DNA from: Amorphochlora amoebiformis
Taxonomy: Eukaryota; Cercozoa; Chlorarachniophyceae
Assembly: GCA_054601695.1 (NCBI GenBank)
Contig: BAAHQB010000250.1
Location: 124,001 to 188,000 of the forward strand
Direction: 5' to 3'
DNA: 64,000 nucleotides
Under the pieces are notes generated by a model, which saw only the letters and a list, made by a program, of their open reading frames with translations, searched no databases and had not been told where the DNA came from. Numbering within the stretch: position 1 is the first letter of the stretch; the number at the start of each line of letters is the position of its first letter. Of this stretch, positions 1-16,130 are shown piece by piece. The position numbers and the translations under genes are program-made.

Positions 1-1
1 C

Positions 2-33
<32 letters not shown>

Positions 34-120
34 GTGTAGTATACTTATATAGGATATATATATATATATATATATATATACGTATACATGTTGTATACAT
101 ATATGAGTCTTAACAAATAC

Positions 121-869
121 TTGCAATGTATCTCAACCTGAATCCCCCATTTAGAGAACTGCGAGGTCCAAATGAGCTTGGACACATCGGGTTGGGTGAT
201 GGGGAACTGCTTGGAGAAAATACCAAATTTGGACAAGAACTGGATTACTTTCTCCTGCTCCACGCTCTCCTAATATATCAAAAGCAAATCTCGTACATAC
301 CTACATATATTCATACATACATATACCTATATAATATATATGTATATATGTATATATTATGTAATGTATGTATACATATATATATATATATATATATTAT
401 ATGTATAAACATAGTATACATATTACTTGTGTACCACATCCTAGGCATGTTCATCCCATATATTGAGTTTAATTGACAATATACATTATTTATGAGTACA
501 ATCAATCTTACAACATAATTGCGTTGCATAGACACGACAATACATATGTATATATTGTATTATAAATTATATATGTATATATGTATGTACATATACTCTC
601 ATATTATATTTTACCATGTACATATATATATTTCTATATAGCATTTACTTACGTTTATAAATATATATGTATATATATTTGTATATTATATATAAATATG
701 TAAATATATATATATATATGTATGTATACATATATATATCTATATGTATACATATATACATATATATATGTATATATATATATATATAATATACTACCGA
801 GTCGGCCATGGTAGAGATGATCTCTTCGACCTATAAATATGCACACATATAAGTGTATTTATATAATAT

Positions 870-904
<35 letters not shown>

Positions 905-1256
905 CATGTCCAATATTACATTCATACACACGTTTTATATACACATATATGCACATATATATATATATATATAACATATATATATATACATTATATACTA
1001 TATTCAGTTGCATATGTACCCAAAAGATATGTATGAATTTTTGCACTTATTGATTGATCATACAAATTGAAGTATATATATATATATATATATATATACG
1101 TGTGTATATAAATTAATACTTGCAAACTTTAAAACAAATGAACATCTAAGCACAATATGCGTACAATTAGAGAATATAAACCACGCACACACACGCACCT
1201 ATACATGTTTATGTACATATGTATTTAAGATGTATAAACGAATTTAGATATACATA

Positions 1257-1292
<36 letters not shown>

Positions 1293-1438
1293 CATATGTA
1301 TATGTATATACATGTACAATAAATAATTAATAAATATATTAAAAGGCAATATTTAGATAATATGTATATATATATATTTATATGTATGTATGTACATATA
1401 TATATATATATGTTTTTAACTATATATATATACATACC

Positions 1439-1485
<47 letters not shown>

Positions 1486-1605
1486 CAGCATAATACATGT
1501 GGTAGTATAGACACCTTATCACACAGCGAATGGAGGGAATCAACGCCTTTGGCCATATTTTTCAGAATCTGCAATAAAAATACATGCATACACACACATA
1601 ATATA

Positions 1606-1643
<38 letters not shown>

Positions 1644-1855
1644 TGTATATATACACAAACATGTATATATGCATGTATATGCATTTGAGTGGGTTCAGAT
1701 ATCCACTAGGATGGTACAAATTCCGTGCATGTGCACATTTATAGAAGTAACGTGTATTTTCACATACACACACATATATATATATATTTATATGTATATA
1801 TATATTTTTATATATAAATATATAAATAAATATATATATATATATATATGTATAT

Positions 1856-1886
<31 letters not shown>

Positions 1887-2098
1887 GTACACACGTATAC
1901 AGATACATATATACACACATATACATATTTATATAATATATATATATATATATGTAAATATATATATATATGCAATATATGTATGTATATGCGTGCATAT
2001 GTACCTATATACCCAGGATATGCAAAAATATATACAAAACATATGCATGTATGTAATATATAGTCATGTATACGTCCTACATATTCGAGTACGTTTAT

Positions 2099-2136
<38 letters not shown>

Positions 2137-2227
2137 AAAGCATATAATATACTATATACATATCACATATATATATATATGTATATATTGATATGTATTT
2201 ATGTGTACAAACATGTATATACACATC

Positions 2228-2313
<86 letters not shown>

Positions 2314-3073
2314 GCATTTCTTTAGATGTGCTTACATTAGGAAGAAATTCGATACGCGTTGTGCTAACGGCCAAAATCCCGTACATATCATCGATAGGAA
2401 ACTGTATATTGAAGGTAAAAACATTCCTAAGAGTCTTCCTTAAAAACTGCCATGTTGAGAATCTCTTACAGACCACTTATGATATTATGCTTGTAGAAGC
2501 TTAAATTATTAGAAGATCGGCCATATGCTCAAATAGCGGTTGCATACAGGTTGCTAGAGGTGTCAAATACATGGAGACTGGTTTTGTTATAGTATTGCTT
2601 AGAGACTAATTAGAAGATGTTTATAGACTGCTTAGAGATTTTAGACATCGCCTAGAGGCTTTTTAGATATTGTTGCTCTAAGATTCTTGTTTTAAGATTA
2701 GTAAAGTTAAGAGACACCTCGCTGGGTGTTTTCGTGAAAAGGTTGTCTGTGTTTTGAATCTGATCGAAAAGCTTGTCCTTGTAAGCCTTCACCTCCTAGA
2801 TATTGGGAGTATAAATATATTTGTAAATGTTTACAACGATATCTGGATTCGTGTAATTTATAATATTACATATGATACTAAATTAAATATGTTGCATATA
2901 TCTATTTAAATCCTTACCGGTTTCTCAAGCGCGGGTTTCAGCTGTTCGAATGCAGTAAGTTGCACGCCTAGAGCATTCAATATCGACACGTCGCACAAAA
3001 GTCGCTGGATATACATGAATGTGTACACAAAAATATACACTGCATGCAAGTCATGAATAATACATTATATATA

Positions 3074-3105
<32 letters not shown>

Positions 3106-3177
3106 ATATAAATATATATATATTTATATTTATATTATATAAATGTATTATTTATATTCCATATAATACATATATAT

Positions 3178-3211
<34 letters not shown>

Positions 3212-3754
3212 CATACATATATATATATATATGCGGGCTTCAATTTGTCGATATTAACACATATACACATATATATCCATACACATATAATATATATATA
3301 TATATATATTATAAATATATACATATATATATTACATATATATATACCTGAACATCCGTATCGTACGCATTAAGCAGATCACGGATCGAGTTGGACGTCA
3401 CACGGAGCCTACATATGTATGATACGTATAACATCCATAAACACATTTACATGATATATATATATATATATATTATATAAATGTGTTTATAGACATTCGT
3501 GTGTAAACATGCATTCTTATGTGTATGTTGGCTTATACCCAGACGCTCCACGGAAGAGGTTACATTGCGCGGAAGACAGGTATGAGAGGACGGGCTGGAA
3601 GCTCTTATCTCCGCCTTTTGTCTTAGCCACCTGGCACGCATACAATATGATGCATATTGTATGCACAAAACATACCTTCATACTTGTATATATATATATA
3701 TATATATATATGCATACAAAATATATGTGTATATGAAATATATATATATATATA

Positions 3755-3842
<88 letters not shown>

Positions 3843-4266
3843 CACATATATAACGTTGTACCATACTGTATACAAGCTTTATCCATTGCGCATACACACA
3901 CAAAGATCTACTTACATATTATATACATAAATACAGTTACATATAAATATATATATTATATGTATGTATTTTATATTATGTGGTCTACATTTATGTAGGT
4001 GAATATATACACTTGTACCAAAGTGTGTATAGTTAGTATATGACAAGGAAATGTAAGTACGATAACGCTTATTAATACTGCTCGTATACACTATAAAAGT
4101 ATACTCTACATGTAATATATATATATATATATATATAAGTATACGTTTTCATGTATGTTGAATATGCGTAAATGCATGCATTATATATATATATATATAT
4201 ATATAGATATCTATATATATATATATTTATGTATATACATCCATGTAATTATATATATTTCCACAC

Positions 4267-4319
<53 letters not shown>

Positions 4320-4344
4320 AATATATGTATACATATATAGGTAC

Positions 4345-4390
<46 letters not shown>

Positions 4391-4532
4391 ACTAGATATG
4401 TAAGAGCATACTTTCTTGCCAGAGACAGCTTCAACGAGCTCTTCAAAGGAGCCGTATGTCTCTTTCTTCTCGTTTAGGTCTTTTAACTACGAAATACAAT
4501 GCATTTTGTTCACATACATACGTATACATACA

Positions 4533-4572
<40 letters not shown>

Positions 4573-4984
4573 TATATACATGTAGATCATGTATATTTTT
4601 TTAATGTATATTAAATAACACACATACATATATATAATATATATATATATATATGCACGTGTATAAGATATAGATATGTGTGTGTTTAGGTGAATATATA
4701 TATATATATATATATATTATGCTGTATGTAATATATATTATACTGGATGTAATGTATATATATATTCAATATGTAATATAAAGGGAGAGGAAAGGATAGA
4801 TAGAAACGGGGCAGAGAAATAGAGAGAGAGCTCTCAACAAACTGTGGGTGTGTACGAGCTACACCTTTTTTAAGACATCCTTGTGAGATAGCTTGTCGAA
4901 GAGAGCGTTAAGAGCCTAAAATACAATGTCAGTATTCTGATGCATCTATGTTGTTTTCTTTTCTATAAATCTAATATATGCAAC

Positions 4985-5025
<41 letters not shown>

Positions 5026-5160
5026 TATATAGTATAGATACATTTGTACATTATATAATTATATAAAAAATATAGGCATATACATATAAATAATATATAT
5101 ATATATATATATTATATGTGCATTATAACATTTACTTAGATTATGTAAATTGTACACGTA

Positions 5161-5192
<32 letters not shown>

Positions 5193-5386
5193 TGTATATA
5201 TATATATATATTATATGTGCATTATAACTTATACTTAGATTATATAAACTATTCACATAACATATTATATATATATATATACATATATATACATATATAT
5301 ATATATATATATTAATATATATATATATATGTACATGAGAATATGTACATATATTATATACTAAATATATATTATATGTTATACAT

Positions 5387-5424
<38 letters not shown>

Positions 5425-5553
5425 GTATACATACATACATATATATATATACATATATATACATATATATATATTTGTATATGTGTAAAGATACACTTAC
5501 GTAGAATTACTACGTGTGCTTCTATTATTTCATACATATATATGCATATATAT

Positions 5554-5595
<42 letters not shown>

Positions 5596-5732
5596 ATGTA
5601 AATATTTGATGTATATATATATATATATACCTGTTTGAATCTATTTATTCCTATATAGTAAACACACACACATATATATATATATATTTATATATGTAAA
5701 TATATCACTTCTATGTATATTAATATATATGC

Positions 5733-5775
<43 letters not shown>

Positions 5776-5836
5776 TATATTACGTATGTATATGTCTGTC
5801 TCTACACATTTCTGTACGTAAATTTGCACACTGTAT

Positions 5837-5872
<36 letters not shown>

Positions 5873-5943
5873 GTATATAAATTAATATATTCATAACATA
5901 ATACATATACACGGACATATAATATACGTACATATATGTACGT

Positions 5944-5974
<31 letters not shown>

Positions 5975-6001
5975 GATAAAAAAATATATATGTGTGTAAT
6001 T

Positions 6002-6052
<51 letters not shown>

Positions 6053-6170
6053 TAAACATTTATTCTATATAAATTTTTCAAAATTACCGATTGAGAAACA
6101 GAGCAGTTCTCCTTGAACAACGTGCACTAAATGTATAATATTACACTTGTATATTCACACACATACACAT

Positions 6171-6201
<31 letters not shown>

Positions 6202-6372
6202 GTATAATATATATATATATATATGCCCGAAAAGCGAGAATCAGCGGTCCAGACATTATTGTCCTCAATTTAAAATTCGGTCCACTACTCTTGTGAATGT
6301 TTTCCTTCATCATTTCTCGCATATTTTAACCAAACTCTCCTACACAAATATGTAGGCATATGAAGTACATAC

Positions 6373-6415
<43 letters not shown>

Positions 6416-6517
6416 TGAATGCATACACACATATTATACATACAATGTATGTTCCATATCATTTACAGATGATATATATATATATATATACATATATATA
6501 CATATGTATACATATAC

Positions 6518-6551
<34 letters not shown>

Positions 6552-6621
6552 GAATTATCTGTAGATATGCATATACATAAATATATGTACATATATATAT
6601 ATTATATATTATATATTATAT

Positions 6622-6656
<35 letters not shown>

Positions 6657-7073
6657 GTCCATTAAGTACATGTATATATTATACAAAAATAAATATATTT
6701 TATATATATATATATATATATACATATATATCTACATATATCTATATATATATATTGATACATTACACACAAAATATGAACAAAGAAACGCATGGATATG
6801 TTCTTACGTATATGCACATGCATTCAAAATATATTTATGCATACATTCATTCTATATAAAGGTATAAGCATATAAACACACACGTGCATATATATATATA
6901 TATATATATATATCTCCTTGTATATACCCTTATATATATATATATATATAATATACATATATATATATATACTACATATTGTATCCAAACGACATATTAC
7001 GGACCTCCGCAGTGCTGAGATAATCTAGGACAGCATATATATATATATATATATCTCCTTGTATATACCCTTA

Positions 7074-7107
<34 letters not shown>

Positions 7108-7812
7108 CTACATATTGTATCCAAACGACATATTACGGACCTCCGCAGTGCTGAGATAATCTAGGACAGCTGTACGACCCTTCTCTTCTTCTTCTTTTTG
7201 TTTTTTCCTCTGCATGAGTAATGTTTCGCAGGAATTAGCAAGAACGATCGAAGAAGAAAGAAAAAATATTAAGTTTTAAAAGAAAGAATTTGTCAGTAAA
7301 TAACGCCCACGAAAAGAGGGGAAAACAGGTTGAGTAGAAATGTGTGAACTTCTATTCTTTACAGAAATACTCTCGCATATTCGGACAAATCACATACACA
7401 AATGGTGTCATGTACACACACATGTATTTGGGTGTTGTTTTTTCATATACATAACGCACATATATATATATATATATATGTGCGTATATATATATATATA
7501 ATATATAAATATATGTATATACACATATATATATGTGTATACTATACCATGCTTAGAATGAGCTTGATTGCTCCCTCAGCGTCCCCTATATTATATGTAT
7601 GTATGTATGTATGCATGTGTAAATATACATATATATATATGTACATATATACATATATATATATATATAGATGTACAAGCACACTATATATATATGCACG
7701 CAAAATGTATATTATATATATAAATATATATATATATAAAGATATATAAATATCACACATATATGCGTGTATAACATATTTATAAAACATGCATTATGAG
7801 AAAATGTATAAG

Positions 7813-7850
<38 letters not shown>

Positions 7851-8098
7851 TACATAACAGTACATATCTATTATATATGCATCCATACATATATTGCTTA
7901 CAATATATATATATATATATAAATATATATATTTATATTTATACATAACGATACATATCTATTTTATTATTTCTACATCCATGCATGTGTGCATGCACAC
8001 AATATATATGTATATATATATATATTGTATGTGTATATGTATATATATGTATATACTTGTATTGTCTGCATATTGCTCTTTACATACGCACACACATA

Positions 8099-8158
<60 letters not shown>

Positions 8159-8402
8159 GTATGTATTACAGCTTTCGAGAAAGTTTGAATAGTGTATACG
8201 TGTAAATGTACCAGAAAAGCCCTTTAGCATGGAGAGGGTATCCGTACCCCCGAGACCCTGACAGATATAAGTATCTTCATGGAATGCACAGATTCATGGA
8301 ATGCATTCAAGAGCACAAATTTTCATATACATACATACCAATTGTATATGTGCGTAGCTAGGTATTTATGTTATAGATGTAGCACATCTCAATATAAATT
8401 TG

Positions 8403-8454
<52 letters not shown>

Positions 8455-8480
8455 CAAACATACATGACATATTTACATGT

Positions 8481-8521
<41 letters not shown>

Positions 8522-8594
8522 GGTGTGTGTGTATAAGAAAAGGTAATGTAATATATATATATATACATATATCTAAATATTATATATTAAATAT

Positions 8595-8625
<31 letters not shown>

Positions 8626-8798
8626 CATATATATATATATATATGCATACATTAATATATTTATATGTAGTACGAACTGGTGTTACCTCATCGATAACTT
8701 TCTTCGCATCCTCATCTGACCACTTCATCTTCATCTTGAGGATCTTTTGTATAATATTTATATATATGTATATATATATATATGTATACAGATATATG

Positions 8799-8842
<44 letters not shown>

Positions 8843-9007
8843 GTATTTGTGTGTATATATACATACATATATGAAAACAACATATGTATACACATATACA
8901 ACATATATATACACATGGTATATACGTATAAACAAATATACACACACATATATATATATATATATGCAATATATATTATATCTTAAATATGTATATCTTA
9001 TATATAT

Positions 9008-9044
<37 letters not shown>

Positions 9045-9074
9045 ACATGTTTGTGTGTGAGTGTGTAGACATCT

Positions 9075-9169
<95 letters not shown>

Positions 9170-9322
9170 AGATATATATATATATATATACTTAAATATA
9201 TTCTCGTATGATACTTATAATTCATATTCATGTATATGTATATATACATTATATATACACATATATACATAGTACTTGATATAAATGTACATTCATTGTA
9301 CTTTCAAATATAGTATATGTAC

Positions 9323-9369
<47 letters not shown>

Positions 9370-9558
9370 ATATAACTATATAAATATATGTAAATAATAT
9401 ATATATATATATATAGTAAGCTTGATATAAATGTACGTCTAGTGTACTTTCAAGTTATAAGAATTAAACATATATATATATATATATATAAATACATGCA
9501 CATGTGTACATATGATAAATATAAATACACAGCCATGTATCTGTGTAAATGCATTTAC

Positions 9559-9623
<65 letters not shown>

Positions 9624-9869
9624 TACAAATATATATATATATATATATATGTATATTTTATATATATATATATATATGTATATATATACATAATATATAT
9701 ATATATATATGAAAATACGTATATATATACACATACATATATGTATACAAATATAAACATATCTGTATATATATATATATATATATAATATATATATATA
9801 CTCATTTAGTCTATTACAACACAAACCATGCGATGCTCAGTCCACTCAGATCGTAGCTTTTCAAGCTGG

Positions 9870-9928
<59 letters not shown>

Positions 9929-9989
9929 TGCATATAGTATATATATATATATATTCTTATATGTATACACAGAGATGTGTAGTATGCCT

Positions 9990-10053
<64 letters not shown>

Positions 10054-10063
10054 AATATATATA

Positions 10064-10096
<33 letters not shown>

Positions 10097-10175
10097 GTAT
10101 ATATATATTTATATTTATATACATATATGTATGCATATATCTTTACATACATATATATATATATATATTATATAT

Positions 10176-10228
<53 letters not shown>

Positions 10229-10402
10229 TTATTTATTTATTATTGGACACATTTAACATGCTTTACTCACGTACATCACGTAAATAATATGTTAATGTAC
10301 CGCTTCCTGCAGCGCAGCGAAGCTTGGAAATTGAGCTCGGTTAAAATCCAGGTATCTAAACATTTTGAAATCGAATATGAATAAATTGTACATATGTAAT
10401 GA

Positions 10403-10449
<47 letters not shown>

Positions 10450-10605
10450 CATGTATTGTATTTACGTATACATGTGTTAAAATATACTAATAACTATATA
10501 TGTATATATATATATATATATGTATGTACATATATATATATTATATATATGTATATGTATACACTATTATGTTTATATATTTAGGTATGTACGCATATAT
10601 AAATG

Positions 10606-10649
<44 letters not shown>

Positions 10650-10694
10650 ATACAAATATATATATAGATATATACTCTATACAGATATATATAA

Positions 10695-10725
<31 letters not shown>

Positions 10726-10775
10726 GACATATATATATATATAATATATGCATATTGTAATATATATATATACAC

Positions 10776-10821
<46 letters not shown>

Positions 10822-11108
10822 CTACACATACACACACCACATGCATATATTGATATACATATACATATATACACATATATACACATATATACACGAATAC
10901 ACACACACACACACATATATATATACATATATATACATATATATATATGCATAACTGTTTTAAACAATTAGATTATTAGCAAATATACCGCATGAGAGGT
11001 ATGGTATTGGAAATCCCACCACCCGCGGTCAGGATATAATGTAGATCCTCTATTTGCACCTGTTTACGTACATAGACGTATACCATATATATATATGTAT
11101 ATATAATA

Positions 11109-11166
<58 letters not shown>

Positions 11167-11484
11167 GTAGATATATATATATATATGTACATTTATATAT
11201 TATATATATGTATGTATGTACTTAAATACATATACACTGTACAATCTTATATTTATGTATTCTATTTTTTGATATATTCATGAAATGTATGCGAAAATTA
11301 AAAGTTAAAATGTATACGAAATTAAAAGTTAAAAATTGTGAAAACTTAAAAAATAGTATTAAGACCTTCATCTCTCCCTTAGATCGCGCTTGCTGGAACA
11401 ACTGTTATGTGCATACATGATCTATGCATTTCATATACATACATACAGGACAGGCACACGCATGCGTAGAAACGTATATGTAAA

Positions 11485-11516
<32 letters not shown>

Positions 11517-11517
11517 G

Positions 11518-11548
<31 letters not shown>

Positions 11549-11652
11549 ATATATAAATATTTAAAGAAAATGTATAAATAACATATATATATTTATATAT
11601 ATATATATAAATATATATGAATATAAACATATAAATATATATATATACATTG

Positions 11653-11718
<66 letters not shown>

Positions 11719-11754
11719 TATAAATAAATAAAATGTGTAATTACATATACATAC

Positions 11755-11796
<42 letters not shown>

Positions 11797-12122
11797 GATT
11801 CATACATAATCTATGTAGGTATATAAGTGATATATAACTACATGATACGTTATAACTGATATCACACCTGGGAGGTGGTAAGATACTCGAAAAGCTTCTG
11901 GTTGTCTTCCCCCAACGGCGAAACACGTTTGGGCTCGGTAGGCTTCATAATGTATTTACAATATATATATATATATATATGTATGTATATATATGTAATA
12001 TATATATATATATGTATATATACATACAAATAAAAAATATATATGTTTAATGATATAGATGTATGTATACTATTTGTACGTGCATGTACTTGTGTATGTA
12101 TTTACATACTTATACACATATG

Positions 12123-12175
<53 letters not shown>

Positions 12176-12461
12176 GTAACGCTATACATATATATACATA
12201 CATATGCACATGTATACTTCTCAAATGGGGGAGTGGTTGGTGGGTGTTACCGCACTAGAGCTCTTGAAGCCACCGTGCTCCTCCTATAAAATATTTATCA
12301 AAATTCATTCCTACATATACACATAACATATAGACATAAAATTATACATACACATATATGTGTGTATATATGTCTATGTATATGTATATACACATATGTA
12401 TGTATATACATTTATACATGCATATATGTATGTGTGTATGCATGTGTGCAAATAATTAAAC

Positions 12462-12496
<35 letters not shown>

Positions 12497-13051
12497 TATG
12501 TGTGTACATATAATACACATATACATACATGTAATATATATAGTATTATATCTTGTTAGGTTTAGGGCTATCCCGTTGGATTATGGTTATCCTCTTAGGT
12601 TGAAGGCTATCCTCTTAGGTCTAATCCTGTTAGCTTTAGTGTTAGTAGGAACACGGTACTATACGTTGGCTTTTTTCTCAAGCTTTTCGTCCTCGATACG
12701 GCTCAGGTAGTCCATCGGAACCCAGCCCTCGAGCCCGTCAGAATCCCTCGCTAGACACCTGGGAGTACAATTAGAGCGCGAGGTTCGATGAACAAGAGAC
12801 AAATTTGGAATCGCTCTATGTAGCTAACTCTCCATTTGTTTTTCTCTCACACTTGCTCCTGCATTCTGTGCATAGTAGGTGTGGTACATACATCATCAAA
12901 CAATGTACGCAGGAGACAAAGAGAGCTAAACGAGGGAAAGGGATTGAATTCACCATCCCGTTTCGCTGATCTGAAGGATTACTACAACGTCACCAATCTT
13001 CAGGGGCAGCTCCGTCTCCTGCAAATTGTTATATGTATTATTCATATGTAT

Positions 13052-13083
<32 letters not shown>

Positions 13084-13248
13084 ATATATATATTTTTTTT
13101 ACGAATAAATAAATATGCATATAGTCTATTTATATGTATATGTATATATATAATATATATATATACTATATATATATATATATATATATGCATCTATCTT
13201 TATGTTTGTGCGTGTGTATGTAAAATATAATGTAGAGCATACAAACAG

Positions 13249-13279
<31 letters not shown>

Positions 13280-13544
13280 CATATGTGCGTGTCCATGTTT
13301 TTGTGTTTGTGTATATTTATATGCTACGTATATAATATACATACACATATATGTATATATTATATTATATATATATATATATATATTATATGTATATATA
13401 TATATATATGTGTGTATATATAAACACACACAACAAACATATATATATACATATATATGTATATATATGCTGTGTGTGTGTGTTTTTATATGTGTAAGGT
13501 GTGTGTGCATACATATACACACATATATATACAAATATATACAT

Positions 13545-13606
<62 letters not shown>

Positions 13607-13656
13607 TATATGTATATACATATATATACATATATATATATATATATGTATGTATG

Positions 13657-13689
<33 letters not shown>

Positions 13690-14891
13690 TTATAAATTGT
13701 GCTATGTACAAATGACGCAAATCTGGCGTTTTAGGTGCGTTTATAACAGCGTGTTTCTGCATATATACGCTTCAAAACCTCCCCACCAACCCCTGAGTAC
13801 CCGATAGGAGAATAAAATTAACAAGAACAATGGATAAGAAATGGAAAACAACACCCAACCTCCTCACAAATGAAGTTGTACTTCACAACACATGGGAAGG
13901 GGCAACCGTCCTCGCTGGCATCCTTAGATGCCTCTTCAGCAGCCGCCGTGGACGGCTCGGGCTCAGGCTCAGGCTTGGGCTCAGGCTTGGGCTTGGGCTC
14001 GGGCTTCTCGGGCTGGGGTTTGGACTTGGAATCCTCTTTCTTAGCTTCGGGTTTGGGCTGAGTAAAACTGTCTGAGGGCTTTGGGCTTTTGGGGGTTGGG
14101 GTTGTTGGGTATGCTTGTGTTTGATCTAGGGTTGGGATTTTGGGGGATTTTTGGAGACGGGCAGGCACACAGGATAGATAGCCGGTATTGAAACGGAACG
14201 AATGTCCATAGTCAGAAAAATAGGCAGTGGGGTATCTACAGACAGCTTGAGCCCATGATACGGACATGGTTACTAGTTAAACCTCGGGCTCCTTGGTCGG
14301 CGGTTGTTTGATTTCCTCGGACTTCGGTTCAGGAAGTGGTGTTTTGACTTCCTTCGGAACACTGACATCTACCTTCTTCTCTGTCGAGGGGTTGGGGAAC
14401 AAGTGGAAATAACATGCGAGGTCAGACTAAAAATGGGAGGTAACAACACCAGTGGATCTGGCCTCTTGCAGCAAAACTAGAAGGATTTACACCTGGGGTC
14501 GATTGAGGCTGCTCCTGAACACGAAACATTATTTTTACCCTTCAGGGTAGTGATTGCGGGTGCGAAAATTGGCAAGAAGAGACCAAAACAAGTTTCTCGA
14601 TCGAATACCTTCTTCTCGACGGGTTTGGTCGGATTCTTTGCCTCCGGAGATTCAAAATCTTTCGCTGCAGGAGGAATGGTAAGCACTTAGGGTAGAAACG
14701 ACGCTGGAACCCCCATTTCGTGCTTTCAAGTGTCAGTGTGACGAACCTGCTGGCTTTTTTTTCTTGGTTTTTCGTAGTGTATTGGTGCGCCGACGCGATA
14801 TTTTAAAGTTATAGCCCTTCTTCGCATCAGCCTTGCTCTTCTTTTCCATCTGTCTCCAGTAGCTCAGTGCTTTGGCCCCCGCAGTTGACAT
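121..14891 (-). CDS. SH3-domain protein with Lys/Pro-rich N-terminus and ~75-aa helical repeats (3' end outside window)
   Basis: Twenty-seven exons, all splice phases agree. Exons 5' to 3': 14891-14747, 14664-14609, 14378-14283, 14057-13860, 13018-12954, 12758-12665, 12283-12251, 11942-11868, 11392-11366, 11059-10989, 10355-10301, 9865-9827, 8743-8687, 8257-8212, 7585-7548, 7209-7141, 6126-6088, 4915-4865, 4486-4412, 3630-3539, 3408-3348, 3004-2918, 2795-2718, 2401-2336, 1568-1515, 830-798, 269-121 (or 269-138). Start ATG at 14891 ([12 protein letters not shown]), chosen as the first ATG before an open exon and a phase-matched donor. Residues 1-48 are basic; 49-150 are Lys/Pro/Glu-rich, probably disordered; 156-207 form an SH3 domain; 230-649 are helical, with a periodic motif ([20 protein letters not shown]). 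No catalytic motif seen. The SH3 domain suggests a scaffold binding proline-rich partners (inference). I do not recognise the family. The 3' end lies beyond base 1. Confidence 0.8.
2402..2717. other. Intron segment without TA repeats
   Basis: Intron of the SH3 gene between exons 2718-2795 and 2336-2401. It has balanced composition and loose repeats of CTTAGAGA/TTTAGA(C/T)A. No exon keeps the phase here, and nothing else is seen. Confidence 0.55.
6003..6051. repeat. (AAT)n microsatellite
   Basis: About sixteen AAT units in the intron upstream of exon 4865-4915. A second, shorter (TAA)n run is at 55563-55589 and a third at 30973-31012. Confidence 0.95.
6911..7170 (-). repeat. Tandem duplication carrying an exon 3' end (exon echo)
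   Basis: Two copies of about 120 bp, 6911-7034 and 7052-7170, share the same TA-rich flank and the block CTCCGCAGTGCTGAG...GACAGC. The copy at 7141-7170 is the 3' part of the real exon 7141-7209 (…[10 protein letters not shown]). The copy at 7005-7034 is only that 3' part plus the same GTCCGTAATA donor; it lacks the 5' half (the KKQKEEEEK part). It therefore looks like a donor-bearing partial exon inside the next intron. Confidence 0.85.
12665..14057 (-). other. SH3 domain encoded across three exons
   Basis: Exons 14057-13860, 13018-12954 and 12758-12665 join in phase. The first ends with [10 protein letters not shown], which takes the place of the usual ALYDY strand. The second gives [14 protein letters not shown], the acidic RT loop and following strand. 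The third gives the n-Src/distal part with Trp (ETGW then CLARDSD) and GWVPMDYL, matching the G-W-(V/F)-P-x-x-Y-(L/V) SH3 signature. The ligand-groove Tyr, Trp, Pro and Tyr positions are all present, so the domain looks competent to bind proline-rich peptides. The Trp codon is split by the second intron (TG|G), which supports the splice model. Confidence 0.85.
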
Positions 14892-15387
14892 GATTGCGCC
14901 AGGTTGAATATGTGTTTTGACACGACAAAGAATCCACTGTCGGCGGTTACTGCCGGAAAATACCGGCCAAATACCCGCTAGTGACGTTTGGATTCCACCA
15001 CAACTCATCTTTTCAACTGCAGGCTGAGTCGCAGCACAGGTGCCCACATTATGTCAACCTCATGGCAGCATGGTCACCTTGGGGAGAATAGCCGTGTGAA
15101 CATGTATGTAAACATTTAAGGGTGTAAATGTATTGATACTCGGAGAGTGAGAGAAGTTCCGATGTAAATATTTCGGCCGTGCCGTCCATCTCCCACCCCC
15201 TCTGTACTCTCTTTGTCTATCCCCCCCCCCCCCGGTTCAAATCTCTGGCTCTCTTCTGTCTCTCTGGTTCCCTTTCTTTGGCTAGTAGATAAAAACTTAA
15301 CTTGTGACTATCATGTGTGACATTTGCGCGTGACATTTGGTCGATTCTCATGAGGGCCGCGGAATTGTGTGTGATTGTATGCATGCA

Positions 15388-15447
<60 letters not shown>

Positions 15448-15458
15448 ATATTATATAT

Positions 15459-15489
<31 letters not shown>

Positions 15490-15624
15490 GTGCATATATA
15501 TATATATATATACATACACCGTATGATATATATATTTTAAATATCACATATATAGTATATACCAGATATATCTGATGTTTTACTACATGCATACACTTTC
15601 GATAATTCGTTACTAGCGATAACG

Positions 15625-15742
15625 TTAGGGTTAGGGTTAGGGTTAGGGTTAGGAATCTAGGATGAGATCATTCAGCATGTCAAAGCTGTGGTTAGGGTAG
15701 GGTTAGATTAGGGTTAGGGTTAGGTTAGGGTTTGTTAGGGTT
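15625..15742 (+). repeat. TTAGGG-type array, interrupted
   Basis: Five TTAGGG units from 15625, then one copy of the array-associated motif (15651-15691), then more TTAGGG units with single-base losses to 15742. Internal, not at a molecule end. Confidence 0.9.
15651..15691 (+). repeat. Array-associated motif, copy 1 (degenerate)
   Basis: Shares GAGATCATTCAGCATGTC with the core found elsewhere as GATCAGATTATTCAGCATG, and is flanked on both sides by TTAGGG units. The 3' half (AGTCC...GACTC) is not recognisable in this copy. Confidence 0.65.
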
Positions 15743-15806
15743 ATATATATCTAGTATATATTTGTATGTATTTGTACACATATATATATGATATATCAAT
15801 ACATAT

Positions 15807-15837
<31 letters not shown>

Positions 15838-15965
15838 CTACTGTATATACATGTAAAATTGTAAATTATACTACAGCTACCACTAGCTAGTGTGGCATAC
15901 ACTGTAGTATATATACTAGATATAAACTTTAGCAGATACCACTCTATGGAAACGTATGATTGTAG

Positions 15966-16034
15966 AACTAAGATGCTGAATAATCTGATCCTAACCCTAA
16001 CCTTAGGGTTAACCGTAACACTAACCCGAACCCT
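15966..16034 (-). repeat. Array-associated motif, copy 2, with short CCCTAA array
   Basis: On the minus strand, degenerate TTAGGG units (16034-15990) run into GGATCAGATTATTCAGCATC and then CTTAGTTCTACAATC. Orientation relative to the G-rich strand is the same as in the other copies. Confidence 0.75.
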
Positions 16035-16082
16035 ATGAACCCTGGCATTAACGTTATGTACGTATGTGAATATATGTATATG

Positions 16083-16130
<48 letters not shown>

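Noticed and set aside
5633-5652. Short minus-strand exon-like segment GAATAAATAGATTCAAACAG between exons 6088 and 4865
   Set aside because: It would break the phase of the flanking exons, which already join in phase 0.
13818-14267. 149-codon minus-strand frame starting MSVSWAQAV as a separate gene
   Set aside because: Only 14057-13860 is coding; it joins the neighbouring exons in phase and carries the start of the SH3 domain.
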